Assembly (NCBI RefSeq): GCF_009755265.1
Contig: NZ_WPOO01000023.1
Coordinates: 1 to 33,679, forward strand
Direction of reading: 5' to 3'
From: Adlercreutzia rubneri
Lineage (GTDB): Bacteria; Actinomycetota; Coriobacteriia; Coriobacteriales; Eggerthellaceae
Length of the DNA stretch: 33,679 nt
Both the position numbers and the translations under genes were made by a program. Positions 24,021-32,738 of the stretch are shown one piece after another (the first letter of the stretch is position 1; each line of letters begins with the position of its first letter). Below the pieces are notes generated by a model. That model searched no databases and had not been told where the DNA came from. It was given only the letters and a program-made list of their open reading frames with translations.

Positions 24021-27000
24021 TCACCGTTCGAACTCCTTTTTCTTTTCGGCACGTTCCGGCTCATGACCGTCGTCGCACAGCTGCTCGGGGCCGCTTTTTC
24101 CCACGTCGAGCAGGGCGTCGAGCTCCGCGAGGCGGGCGGACTTCTCTTTCAGCTCGCCTTCGTGGGGAAAAGGTTTGGTGGCCTCGGTGCGCGCAGCCTC
24201 CATCTGCCTGCGGGCTTCTTCGAGGCGCGCGCGGCACTCGTCAGCCTCCGCGCCCATCTTGGCGATGGCGTTGTCCAGCCTCGTCACGGCGCCTGCCGCA
24301 TCACCGCCCAGCTCGCATTTGTGCTCGGCTTCGCCGACGATGCGCATCTCGAACGCCGCGCTCATGCGGTCGAACGTCAACTCCAGGGAGAACCCCCGGT
24401 ACGACCCGAGCGGCATGGCCCCCGTCTCGGTCATCTCGCCGCGCGCCGCGAGCACCGCCTCGCCTGCCGCCGCACGCTCCCGGAAGGCGGTGCCGCGCAC
24501 TTCCATCGAAAATGCCTCCTTCGTCGGCGGCGGGTTCGCCCTTGCCTTCGCGGCATCGGCCTCCAGCGATTCGAGGCGCGCCGACAGCGACGCCATGCGC
24601 TGCGGGTAGTCCTTGGCGGCCTTGTCCTCCAGCGCGTACTTCTGCGCTAGGTGGTCGGCCTTCAGCATCCGCAGGCGGGACACCTCGACATCGAGGCCCA
24701 TGCGCTCCTTGACGAGCGGGTTTCCCGTGGCGAGCGCTTTGAGCTCGGCGTAGGAAAGCGCCGCCTCGTCAACGTCGGCGGCTGTGCGAACGGGCGACTT
24801 CGAAGTCATGACCTGCGCTATGAATCGCTGCTTTCCCTCTACGAGCTGGTAGAGGTACGCGTCGAAGGTGCCTTCGGTGACGTAGCGGTACGCCTCCACC
24901 TCGGCATTCATGTTGCCCTGGCGCTCGATGCGCCCGAGGCGCTGCTGGAGGTCGGCGGGGCGCCACGGGCAGTCGAGGTCGTGGATGGCGGCGAGCCTGC
25001 GCTGCACGTTGGTGCCCGCGCCCATCTTCTGCGTGGACCCCATGAGGATGCGCACGGCTCCGGCGTTCACCTTCCCGAAGAGGGCGAGCTTCTTCGCCTC
25101 GGTGTCGGTGTCGTGGATGAACGCCACCTCGCCCTCGGGCACGCCGCGCGCCTCGAGCTTGCGGCGCAGATCGTCGTACACGTTGAAGGACCCGTCGCCC
25201 TTCGGGGTGGAGAGGTCGCAGAACACGAGCTGGGTGAGCCTTTCCTCGGCGCCGTCGCGCCATATGCGCAGCACGTTCTCGCAGCAAGCGTTCACCTTGC
25301 TGCCCTCGAAGTCGGGCAGCGCGGGGTCGGCGAGGCGTTGGTCGAGGGCTATCTTGCGGCCGTCGTTGGTGATGAGGAGCATGTTGTCCTTCTCGGCGGG
25401 CACACTGCCCGCCCTCACCGCCTCGGCGCGCTCGGCGAGCCCCGCCACCAGCTCGCGCTGGACGGGGGAGGGCTGCACCGCCACGTTGCGCAGATGCACC
25501 TTGGGCGTGGGAAGCGCCAGCGTGTCCGCCGTCTGCACGTCGGCGACCTGTTTGAACATGGACATGAGCTCGGGTAGGTTATAGAAGCGCGAGAAGCGCG
25601 TTTTCTGCCGATAGCCCGTGCCTTCGGGGGCCAGCTCCAATGCCGTCACCGTCTCGCCGAACGTGGACGCCCAGCAGTCGAAGTGGGAAAGCCCCAAGCG
25701 CTCCAGCTCGCCGTATTGCAGGTAGCGCTGCATGGTGTAGAGCTCCGCCATCGAGTTGGACACCGGCGTGCCCGTGGCGAACACCGTGCCGCGTCCGCCG
25801 GTCTGCTCGTCGAGGATGCGGCACTTCATGAACAGGTCGGAAGACTTCATGGCCTCGCTCTGGGCGATGCCGCTGACGTTTCGCATCTTGGTGTGGAAGA
25901 ACAGGTTCTTGTAGTAGTGGGCCTCGTCCACGAAGATCCGGTCGACGCCGAGCTCCTCGAACGTGAGCACGTCGTCCTTGTCGGTTTGGTCAGCGAACTT
26001 GGCGAGTCTCACGTTCAGGCGCTTCTTCGTGATCTCCATCTGCTTCACGCTGAACCGTTCGCCGTGCTGCGCCTTGATCTCGGCTATGCCGTCGGAGAGC
26101 TCGGCGATCTGGCTCTCTATGAACGCTCGCTGACGCTCCACCGATACGGGTATCTTCTCGAACTGGGTGTGCCCCATGATCACGCCGTCCCAGTCCCCCG
26201 AGGCGATGCGGGCGCAGAAGCGCCTGCGGTTGCGCCGCTCGAAGTCGCGCTTGGTGGCCACCAGCAAATTGGCGGCGGGGTAGAGCCTCAGCCATTCCGA
26301 CGCCCACTGCCCCGTGAGGTGGTTCGGCACGACGAACAGGGGCTTGGAGCAAAGCCCTATGCGCCGCAATTCCATGGCGGCCGCCGCCATGGTGAATGTC
26401 TTGCCCGCTCCCACCTCGTGGGCGAGAAGCGCGTTTTTCCCGTAGAGGATGCGGGCGACGGCGTTTCTCTGGTGCGGCCTCAGCTCTATCTCGGGGTTCA
26501 TGCCGGGAAACGCCAGGTGCGAGCCGTCGAACTCGCGTGGGCGGATGGCGTTGAACCGCTCGTTGTAGGCGGCGACCAGCCTCTCCCTGCGCGCCTGGTC
26601 TGAGAACACCCACTCCTTGAAGGCCGCCTTGATGGCCTCCTGCTTGGCGAGCGCCACCGCCGTCTCCTTCTTGTTGAGGACGGGTTTCTTCTTGCCGTTT
26701 TCGTCCTCGACGTAATCGACCACGCGCGCGTCCTTGAGGTTGAGCGTCTCCTCGATGATGTGGTAGGCGCTCATGCGGCGCGTGCCGTAGGTCGACAGCG
26801 CGCGCACGTTCGAGCCGTCGCGGCCCTTGCCCTCGATGCGCCACTGCGCCGTGGCGGCGGAATACCTCACGGCCACCTGTTCGCGGACCCAGTAGGGCGG
26901 GTCGAGCAGGTGGAGCACGAACTCGCGCACGTCGTCGGCGGGGATCCACGTCGCTCCGAGGCGCACGCTTATCTCGGCCGCCCCCAAATCGGGCGGCTGG

Positions 27001-30000
27001 GCGCAGCGCAGCGCCTCGATATTGGGAATGTACGAGGGGTCGGACGCGGCCGTCAGCTCGGCGATGCGCAGCTTCGCCCGCACGTTGCCGGAGAGGTATT
27101 CGTCGGCGGGCTGCCAGACGGGCTGCTCTCCGGTCGCCGTGGGAACGCGGAATATGGCGCCTTTCAGCGCTTCGGCCAGTTCGTTTTCCCCCATTCCGGT
27201 CAACCTCGCCATGTAGGGCAGATCGACCCGTCCGCGTTCAGACAGCGAGGCAGCCAGCGCCGCCTGGGGGTCGTCGGCGTGCGTCACGGGCGCGTTGGGC
27301 CGTATCGTGCGCTTGGAGAACATGTCCGCCTTGCGCTCGAAGTTCCCCTCGCCGTCGAGGATCTCCAATGCGCACAGCAGCGGGTAGGACGAGTCCTGCT
27401 TGAGCGCGGCGGCGTTCGCGCGCGAGTTCAGGATGCCGTGCTTCGCCGCGTAGGCGTCGTAGAGCGCGTTGAGCCTTGCGCGCTCGGCCTCCACCTCCGC
27501 ATCGGGCGCGCCGTCCTTTTCGAGCGTTATGAGCCGTCGGGCGCAATCCCGTAGGGGGATCATTCCCCCGATTCGCTCAGCGGCCGCCTTCGAGGGATTC
27601 TGCCGGTGCATGAGGGGACCCATGCGGAAGTAGAGGGCGCCGCCAGATTCGGCGTAGGACCAGTCGCGCACGTCCGGGTCTGCGGGGATGGCGTCGCCGG
27701 GCTCGCTTTCGGGCGCATCCCATTCGGGGATGCGGGCGGTCATCTTGCCGAGGGCTTCGCGCAGCGCTTCTTCCAAGTCGGTGCCGGGCTTCGGCCTGCA
27801 TTCGGAGTCCGCCCGCCCGTAGGCGTTCGTCGTCGCGGCGAGCTCGCCGAGCACCATGTCGGGGTGGGATGCGAAGTAGGAGTTCACGTCGATGCCCGCC
27901 TCGACGCGCTCGGTGTGCGCCCATTCGGGCTCGCAGACCTCGGCGCGCTCGCGCTTCTGGAGGATGACCACGTCCGCCGTGACTTCGGCATGCGGCGAGA
28001 AGGCCGTGTTGGGCAGGCGGACCGCTCCCACGAGCTCGGCGCGCTCGGCGATCCTTCTGCGGGCGGCGGGATTCTTCTTGTCGAGCGTGCCTTTGGACGT
28101 GACGAAAGCCACGATGCCTCCCGGCCTCACCAAGTCGAGCGCCCTCGCGAAGAACCAATCGTGCACGAGCAGCCCCTCGTCCCGATGGCGGGGATCGTCG
28201 ACCTGGTAGCTACCGAAGGGCACGTTTCCCACCGCGACGTCGAACGATTCGTCGTCGAGGTCTGCGTGCTCGAAGCCGCCGTGGATGATCTCCGCGGACG
28301 GATGGAGGGCGCGGGCGATGCGCGCGGTCAGGCCGTCGAGCTCCACGCCGACGAGGCGGCAGTCCGAAAGCGCCTCCGGCATGGCGGCGAAGAACGCGCC
28401 CGTGCCGCACGACGGCTCCAGGATGTTTCCGCCCGCAAGCCCCATGCCCCGGATGGCCTCCCATATGGGGCGCGCGATCTCCTTCGGGGTGTAGAACGCC
28501 GTGAGCGTGGACGCGCGGGCCGCCGCGTACTCCCCGTCGGAGAGCAGCCGCCTCAGCCGGGCCTTCTCGTGCGCCCATTTGCCCGATTCCTCGTCAAACG
28601 CGTCGGCGAGGCCGCCCCAGCCCACGTAGCGTGCGAGCGCCTCGCGCTCTGCGGCGTCGGGCGGACGGCCTTCTCCCTCGATGGCCGCGAGCGCCTCGAT
28701 GGCCGCGATGTTGCCGCGCAGCCGCCCGAGCGGGGTGGCGAGCTGTTCGGGATGCTCATTTGCCCCATCGTCGAACGAGAAAGCCAGCTGGCCCTGTTCG
28801 GGCGGCTTTGCCTCGGAACGGCGGGAGGCGGGCTTGTCGCCCGCCTCCCTTCGGCTTGTCTTGGTTTTCTCTTGGCCGCGCTGCTTTTCTAGGCGTACAC
28901 GACCTTCATCGCCGCCGCTTCGCGGGCCGCTGCCGCCGCCTCGGCCATCTTCGCCGCCCACGCTGCCGGATCCGCCACCTTCGCCGCTTCGTCCAACCCC
29001 CTGCTCTTCGCCACGCGGGCCGCCAGGTCGTCCGCCATCGCCTCCGCGAGGGCTTCCGTCTCGGCCAGGTGCCTCGCCAGCGCCCCCTGCGCCAGCAGGT
29101 CCGCCCGCAGCTCGGGCTTGCTCGATCTCAGGTATTCGTCCCTCATCAGCGCGAACGGCCCCAGGTTCGCCGCCGCTTCCTCTTCCGTTGCCAGGGTCGG
29201 CAGCAGAAGACCACCGCCCTCCCTGTACGCCATCTCCATCGCCTCTCCTTTCATCGGGCTCTTTTGCCGGATTATGGACGGCGGCGGCCAAGGGCGCAAA
29301 CGTGCGATGGGATGCTTCCGGGGCTCTTTCCCGCATCGCGGGGGCTATCGCGCGCAGGACGGCTGCGGCGGCGCTTGCCGTGCGGCAGCCGAGCGCGTTC
29401 ATCGCCCGGACCGTGCCGAACATCGGCAGGGCGTCCGCCGCGCGCGGCGTGATGAGCGCGCCGCCTTCGATGCCGCAGCGCGACGCCGCCTCGTAGGCGG
29501 CAGATGCCGCCGCGAGCTCCAGAAGCAGATCCCCGGCCTCGGGGGCTTCGAGGCGTTCCAGGCCGCTTCCGCCGCGCGCTTCCCCGATGGCCGCGACGGC
29601 CGATTCCGCGTTTTCGCGTACGGCGGCGCTCGCCGCCTCGGCGATGGCCTCGATGGTGCCTTTCCTGGCATCAGCCCCGAAGGATTCATGGAGGGCGCCG
29701 ACGATGGCCGCCTCCTGCTCCGGGCCGCCAGCCCAAAGCGGCAGCGGGCGGGCGGCGCGCCCGGGCGCCGTGTCCGACACGTCGAAGTAGTAGCGCAACC
29801 GCCCCGTTCCCGGGGCTCCGAACACGGCGATTCCGACTGATCCGCGCTTCACCCGCCGGCCGAACAGGGCATCCCAGCGCTCCAATTCCAACACCGCCGT
29901 GGCGTCCGGGCGCTGCGCGTGGACGAGCGCCTGCTCCGGGAAGGGCAGCTTGTAGTTGCGGCCCGCCGATTCGAGGAGCGCCTTCCACGCCTCGGGGCTT

Positions 30001-30062
30001 TCGCTCAAAGCGACGAGGGTCGTTCGGTAGAGTTCTTCAATGGTCCGGTACGTGCTCGCCAC
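24021..30062 (-). CDS. giant ArdC-like / N6-methylase / SNF2-type helicase protein
   Basis: A 2013-codon frame starting at GTG 30062, with GAGGAGG seven bases upstream. Domains in order: residues 1-270 are the ArdC-like N-terminus usual for this family (TIEELYRTTLVALSESPEAW, YKLPFPEQALVHAQRPDATA, RGSVGIAVFG). Residues 275-395 are a low-complexity Gly/Arg/Glu linker that overlaps a separate tnpV-like gene in another frame. Residues about 420-800 are an N6-adenine methylase module with ILEPSCGTGAFF (near 545) and NVPFG in place of NPPY (near 613). Residues 1200-1730 are a DEAD/SNF2 helicase with HEVGAGKT (about 1211), VDEAHYY (about 1373) and QRLGRIERQGN (about 1707). The rest is a coiled-coil tail. 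Such proteins are core parts of Tn1549-type elements, probably unwinding and modifying incoming DNA. It is the first gene of the methylase operon. Confidence 0.9.
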   Translation of the reverse strand: MASTYRTIEELYRTTLVALSESPEAWKALLESAGRNYKLPFPEQALVHAQRPDATAVLELERWDALFGRRVKRGSVGIAVFGAPGTGRLRYYFDVSDTAPGRAARPLPLWAGGPEQEAAIVGALHESFGADARKGTIEAIAEAASAAVRENAESAVAAIGEARGGSGLERLEAPEAGDLLLELAAASAAYEAASRCGIEGGALITPRAADALPMFGTVRAMNALGCRTASAAAAVLRAIAPAMRERAPEASHRTFAPLAAAVHNPAKEPDERRGDGDGVQGGRWSSAADPGNGRGSGGEPGAVRADEGRIPEIEQARAAGGPAGAGGAGEAPGRDGSPRGGDGGRPGGPRGEEQGVGRSGEGGGSGSVGGEDGRGGGSGPRSGGDEGRVRLEKQRGQEKTKTSRREAGDKPASRRSEAKPPEQGQLAFSFDDGANEHPEQLATPLGRLRGNIAAIEALAAIEGEGRPPDAAEREALARYVGWGGLADAFDEESGKWAHEKARLRRLLSDGEYAAARASTLTAFYTPKEIARPIWEAIRGMGLAGGNILEPSCGTGAFFAAMPEALSDCRLVGVELDGLTARIARALHPSAEIIHGGFEHADLDDESFDVAVGNVPFGSYQVDDPRHRDEGLLVHDWFFARALDLVRPGGIVAFVTSKGTLDKKNPAARRRIAERAELVGAVRLPNTAFSPHAEVTADVVILQKRERAEVCEPEWAHTERVEAGIDVNSYFASHPDMVLGELAATTNAYGRADSECRPKPGTDLEEALREALGKMTARIPEWDAPESEPGDAIPADPDVRDWSYAESGGALYFRMGPLMHRQNPSKAAAERIGGMIPLRDCARRLITLEKDGAPDAEVEAERARLNALYDAYAAKHGILNSRANAAALKQDSSYPLLCALEILDGEGNFERKADMFSKRTIRPNAPVTHADDPQAALAASLSERGRVDLPYMARLTGMGENELAEALKGAIFRVPTATGEQPVWQPADEYLSGNVRAKLRIAELTAASDPSYIPNIEALRCAQPPDLGAAEISVRLGATWIPADDVREFVLHLLDPPYWVREQVAVRYSAATAQWRIEGKGRDGSNVRALSTYGTRRMSAYHIIEETLNLKDARVVDYVEDENGKKKPVLNKKETAVALAKQEAIKAAFKEWVFSDQARRERLVAAYNERFNAIRPREFDGSHLAFPGMNPEIELRPHQRNAVARILYGKNALLAHEVGAGKTFTMAAAAMELRRIGLCSKPLFVVPNHLTGQWASEWLRLYPAANLLVATKRDFERRNRRRFCARIASGDWDGVIMGHTQFEKIPVSVERQRAFIESQIAELSDGIAEIKAQHGERFSVKQMEITKKRLNVRLAKFADQTDKDDVLTFEELGVDRIFVDEAHYYKNLFFHTKMRNVSGIAQSEAMKSSDLFMKCRILDEQTGGRGTVFATGTPVSNSMAELYTMQRYLQYGELERLGLSHFDCWASTFGETVTALELAPEGTGYRQKTRFSRFYNLPELMSMFKQVADVQTADTLALPTPKVHLRNVAVQPSPVQRELVAGLAERAEAVRAGSVPAEKDNMLLITNDGRKIALDQRLADPALPDFEGSKVNACCENVLRIWRDGAEERLTQLVFCDLSTPKGDGSFNVYDDLRRKLEARGVPEGEVAFIHDTDTEAKKLALFGKVNAGAVRILMGSTQKMGAGTNVQRRLAAIHDLDCPWRPADLQQRLGRIERQGNMNAEVEAYRYVTEGTFDAYLYQLVEGKQRFIAQVMTSKSPVRTAADVDEAALSYAELKALATGNPLVKERMGLDVEVSRLRMLKADHLAQKYALEDKAAKDYPQRMASLSARLESLEADAAKARANPPPTKEAFSMEVRGTAFRERAAAGEAVLAARGEMTETGAMPLGSYRGFSLELTFDRMSAAFEMRIVGEAEHKCELGGDAAGAVTRLDNAIAKMGAEADECRARLEEARRQMEAARTEATKPFPHEGELKEKSARLAELDALLDVGKSGPEQLCDDGHEPERAEKKKEFER
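28823..28849. repeat. perfect 11-bp inverted repeat after the tnpV-like gene
   Basis: GGGAGGCGGGC (28823-28833), five-base loop, GCCCGCCTCCC (28839-28849). It lies about 40 bp downstream of the tnpV stop, inside the giant gene. There is no T-run, so it is unlikely to end transcription, but it could slow ribosomes or stabilise a processed transcript. Confidence 0.6.
28889..29239 (-). CDS. tnpV: TnpV-like protein nested in another frame inside the giant helicase gene
   Basis: A 116-residue protein from the ATG at 29239, with AAAGGAGAGG six bases upstream. It follows the TnpV family pattern end to end: MAYREGGGLLLPTLATEEEA at the N-terminus, then LGPFALMRDEYLRSSKPELR, ADLLAQGALARHLAETEALA, a helical block with KSRGLDEAAKVADPAAW, and a C-terminal AAAMKVVYA where family members end with a hydrophobic IY. 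TnpV is a small protein of Tn4451-type and Tn1549-type elements with no settled function. Same strand as the giant gene, but a different frame; all 116 codons lie inside it. The giant frame reads through this segment as low-complexity sequence, so the constraint seems to be on the TnpV frame. A perfect 11-bp hairpin follows 40 bp after its stop. Confidence 0.72.
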   Translation of the reverse strand: MEMAYREGGGLLLPTLATEEEAAANLGPFALMRDEYLRSSKPELRADLLAQGALARHLAETEALAEAMADDLAARVAKSRGLDEAAKVADPAAWAAKMAEAAAAAREAAAMKVVYA

Positions 30063-30164
30063 GCGTCACCTCCTCGGAAGCTTCGTAGGTTCGCTCGCAG
30101 GCGTGATTTCCCGCGGGCCCCTTGGTTAGAATCGGCCAAATCCTCCAATAGACGGGAGTTTTTC

Positions 30165-30302
30165 ATGAGGAAGCTGCTCGCCCTGCTCAGGCTGGTGGCC
30201 GCCGTTTTCGCTCTGGCGGCTGCCGCCTACGTTTGCCTCGTCGTTTTCGGCGTTTTCTCGGCTCTCGACAGCGCGACCTCCGGGTATTCCATCTACCGCT
30301 AG
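30165..30302 (+). CDS. possible small single-pass membrane protein
   Basis: A 45-residue frame with a GGGAG site six bases before the ATG and a possible -10 TAGAAT at 30127-30132. The protein has a basic start (MRKLLALLRL), one long hydrophobic helix (AAVFALAAAAYVCLVVFGVF) and a short polar end. It lies on the plus strand in the gap between the giant helicase and the adhesin, the only plus-strand gene there. I do not recognise a family. It could be a toxin-like or regulatory membrane peptide, or a chance frame. Confidence 0.4.
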   Translation: MRKLLALLRLVAAVFALAAAAYVCLVVFGVFSALDSATSGYSIYR

Positions 30303-30353
30303 CCGGCAGGTGGCGAATGGCCCTCGCGGGCCGCCCGCCCGCCGCGCGCGTTC

Positions 30354-32645
30354 TCATCGGATCTCGGGGATTTCGCGCTCGCCGAGTTCTTCGGCGTCCT
30401 TCTCGCGGCACCGCTTCATAGCGACGGCAAGGCATCCGAAGCCGGCCGCCGCGATGGCGGCCGAGACGGCGGCCAAGGGCGCGAGGTTCACGCCGGTCTT
30501 GTCGAAGGGCTCGCCCCCTTCGACTGCGGGCGCAGGGGTCGCCTCGTCCTCCATGGTCACTGTCTGAACGTCGCCCGTGGCCTCGACCTCGAATTCAACG
30601 TCCTCCGCCAGCTCATAGCCCTCGGGCGCGCTTTCCTCGTGCAAGGTGTACGTTCCCGGCGCGAGCTTCTCTATGCGGTGGGGCTCTTCGGCGGAAACCC
30701 ACTCCTCCACCACGGCGCCCTCGGCGTCGAGCACCTGCATGGCCGCCCCGGAAAGCGGCGCGCCCGTTTCCGCGTCCACCTTCTCGGCATCGACCTTGGT
30801 GAAGTCGTCCTCCATGGTCACCTTCTGGGAAACCTGGCCGGACACCACCTCGAAATCCACGCTGTTTGCGACCAGGTAGCCCTCGGGGGCGATCTCCTCG
30901 CGCAGGGTGTAGGAGCCCTCGTCGAGCACGATCTCGTGCGGCTCTTCCCCGGACACCCATTCGTCCACCACGTTGCCTTCGGCGTCGGTCACTTGGAGCG
31001 TGGCGCCCGGAAGCTCCTCGCCCGTCACGATGTCGGCTTTGGAGATGGAGACGTGCGGCTTGTCCGAGTTCACCAGCGTCCCGAGGTCGATGGTCGCGCC
31101 GTCTCGGTACACGCTCACCTCGAACGCGGGGATGAGTTCCCGGTCGGCGTTCGCCTCGCAGGGCTGCTCTTCCACGATGTAGGCGTCATACGGCAGCGCG
31201 CCCAAGGCGTCGTCGGGCTCCCCGCCGCCGAACCACACGCCGGACTCCGCCGTGCCGCCGTTGGTGTCGGCGGTGTGGGGGTTCCACGACGCGGCGGTGG
31301 ATGCGCAGCCGTTGGCGTCGGTGACGATGGTGTGGCTTTCTCCAGTGGTGGCGCTGGTGACGAGGAACGGCACGCCGGCCATGCGGCCTTGGTCGCCCTC
31401 GCCGACCTTCACGAGTTTCAAGTCGCCTCGGATGACCTGCTCAGTGAGCTCGTCGGCCACCTCGTGTTCGAAAACGGGCGATTCGCTGCCCGCCATGTCC
31501 GCTGTGACGGTTATCTCGTGGGCCTCGGGGTCGGGCAGGTAGCCGGCGGGCGCTTTCGTCTCCTTGATGGTCACGGTGCCGAGGGGGATGCCCTCGAAAG
31601 CCAGCTTCGAGTTCTCCACGACGCCCTTCGCGGTCACGTATTCGCCGCCGTGGAGGTAGGTGGCCTCGTACTCCGCGCCGTCGAGAGATGCGGCTCCCTG
31701 TGGCTCGGGCAGCAAGGTTTCGGCGTCTTTCTTGATGAGCGTGAGATTCACCGTGACGGGGGCGTCTTGCGCGTTCACGTGAACGTTGCCGCCGGCGACC
31801 GTCACGTGGAACTCCTCCTGGGAAAGCGCGTAGCCCGCTGGCGCGCTGATCTCGCGCACGACGTAGTCGCCGTTGGGCAGCTTCTCGGAGGTCTGCCCGT
31901 GGCCGCTCTCGTCGGTGGTGAACTGCGCCACGAGGCTTCCGCCCTGGTAGACGCCGTAGACCGCGCCGGCGAGCGTGTACTCGCCGTTGCCGGCCGTCAC
32001 CGACGCATCGGCGCTCGTCTTGTCGAGCGTGACGAAGCCGCCCTCGGACAGCCCCCTGTACACGGCGAAGCTGGCGTAGGTCTTGCCGTGCCCGCCGTCG
32101 ATGCCCCACATGTAGTCGAATCGCACGTTGCAGGTGCCGAAGTGTTCGCTCCATGCGTGATAGACCGTTGCGCCTTCGCCCGCGATGGCGCAGTGCACGG
32201 TGGCACCCGACGCGTTGGAGAACACGATGACGTCGCCCGGCTTCACGGTTCCCGCCGCGAACGCGGCGTTGTAGTCATCCGCCGACGAGCCGCGGAACGT
32301 CTCGTGCGCGGCGCAGAACGCCGCGATGGCGTCCGTTCCGCAGTTGCCGGGGCTTCCGCCGGGCCAGCTCAGCCCGTAGACGTTGGCGATGACCCAGCCG
32401 ACGAACCCCGAGCAATCCCAGCCCGAGGTGCCTTTGCCTCCCCAGACGTAGGGCGTGCCCATCAGGTCTTCTATGCCGCCTTTCACTTCCTCCCAAGTGG
32501 CGTCGCTGAGCGAGCCGTCTGCCGCGTATGCCGCTTGGCTGCGCGAAGGAAGCCCCGCGAACACCGCCGCCGCGACGAGGAGGGCCGCGAGCATGCAGCG
32601 GATTATCTTGCCCGCAGCGCGGCCGTTGGTTGCCTGTGCTTTCAT
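30354..32645 (-). CDS. NlpC/P60-SpaA surface hydrolase-adhesin
   Basis: A 763-residue exported protein from the ATG at 32645 (AAGGAG upstream). Signal peptide: residues 1-42 (cleavage likely after AAYA). Residues 50-200 form an NlpC/P60 domain with catalytic Cys78 in GWDCSGFVGW and a His near 151 (ATVHCAIAG). Five prealbumin-like SpaA domains follow, each ending in the E-box pattern or a relative: VREISAPAGYAL, IKETKAPAGYLP, a divergent third repeat, LREEIAPEGYLV and LHEESAPEGYEL. The last two domains are clear tandem duplicates. The C-terminus has EPFDKTG, then a membrane helix and a basic tail, a sortase-signal layout without the usual Pro before KTG. The sortase gene lies 93 bp upstream in the same direction. 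It probably cuts peptidoglycan and presents adhesin domains for mating contact. Confidence 0.88.
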   Translation of the reverse strand: MKAQATNGRAAGKIIRCMLAALLVAAAVFAGLPSRSQAAYAADGSLSDATWEEVKGGIEDLMGTPYVWGGKGTSGWDCSGFVGWVIANVYGLSWPGGSPGNCGTDAIAAFCAAHETFRGSSADDYNAAFAAGTVKPGDVIVFSNASGATVHCAIAGEGATVYHAWSEHFGTCNVRFDYMWGIDGGHGKTYASFAVYRGLSEGGFVTLDKTSADASVTAGNGEYTLAGAVYGVYQGGSLVAQFTTDESGHGQTSEKLPNGDYVVREISAPAGYALSQEEFHVTVAGGNVHVNAQDAPVTVNLTLIKKDAETLLPEPQGAASLDGAEYEATYLHGGEYVTAKGVVENSKLAFEGIPLGTVTIKETKAPAGYLPDPEAHEITVTADMAGSESPVFEHEVADELTEQVIRGDLKLVKVGEGDQGRMAGVPFLVTSATTGESHTIVTDANGCASTAASWNPHTADTNGGTAESGVWFGGGEPDDALGALPYDAYIVEEQPCEANADRELIPAFEVSVYRDGATIDLGTLVNSDKPHVSISKADIVTGEELPGATLQVTDAEGNVVDEWVSGEEPHEIVLDEGSYTLREEIAPEGYLVANSVDFEVVSGQVSQKVTMEDDFTKVDAEKVDAETGAPLSGAAMQVLDAEGAVVEEWVSAEEPHRIEKLAPGTYTLHEESAPEGYELAEDVEFEVEATGDVQTVTMEDEATPAPAVEGGEPFDKTGVNLAPLAAVSAAIAAAGFGCLAVAMKRCREKDAEELGEREIPEIR

Positions 32646-32738
32646 GTTCTTCTCCTTGCGTTGTCGTTTTCTGCGTTTGCGTGCCGGACGTTCGGATCGC
32701 CCTTACATTCCGTGCTCCCTTCTCTCGCTTTGAGGCCG

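Noticed and set aside
30319..30332. GGCCC-TCGC-GGGCC hairpin as terminator of the small plus-strand gene
   Set aside because: Short stem in GC-rich surroundings with no T-run.
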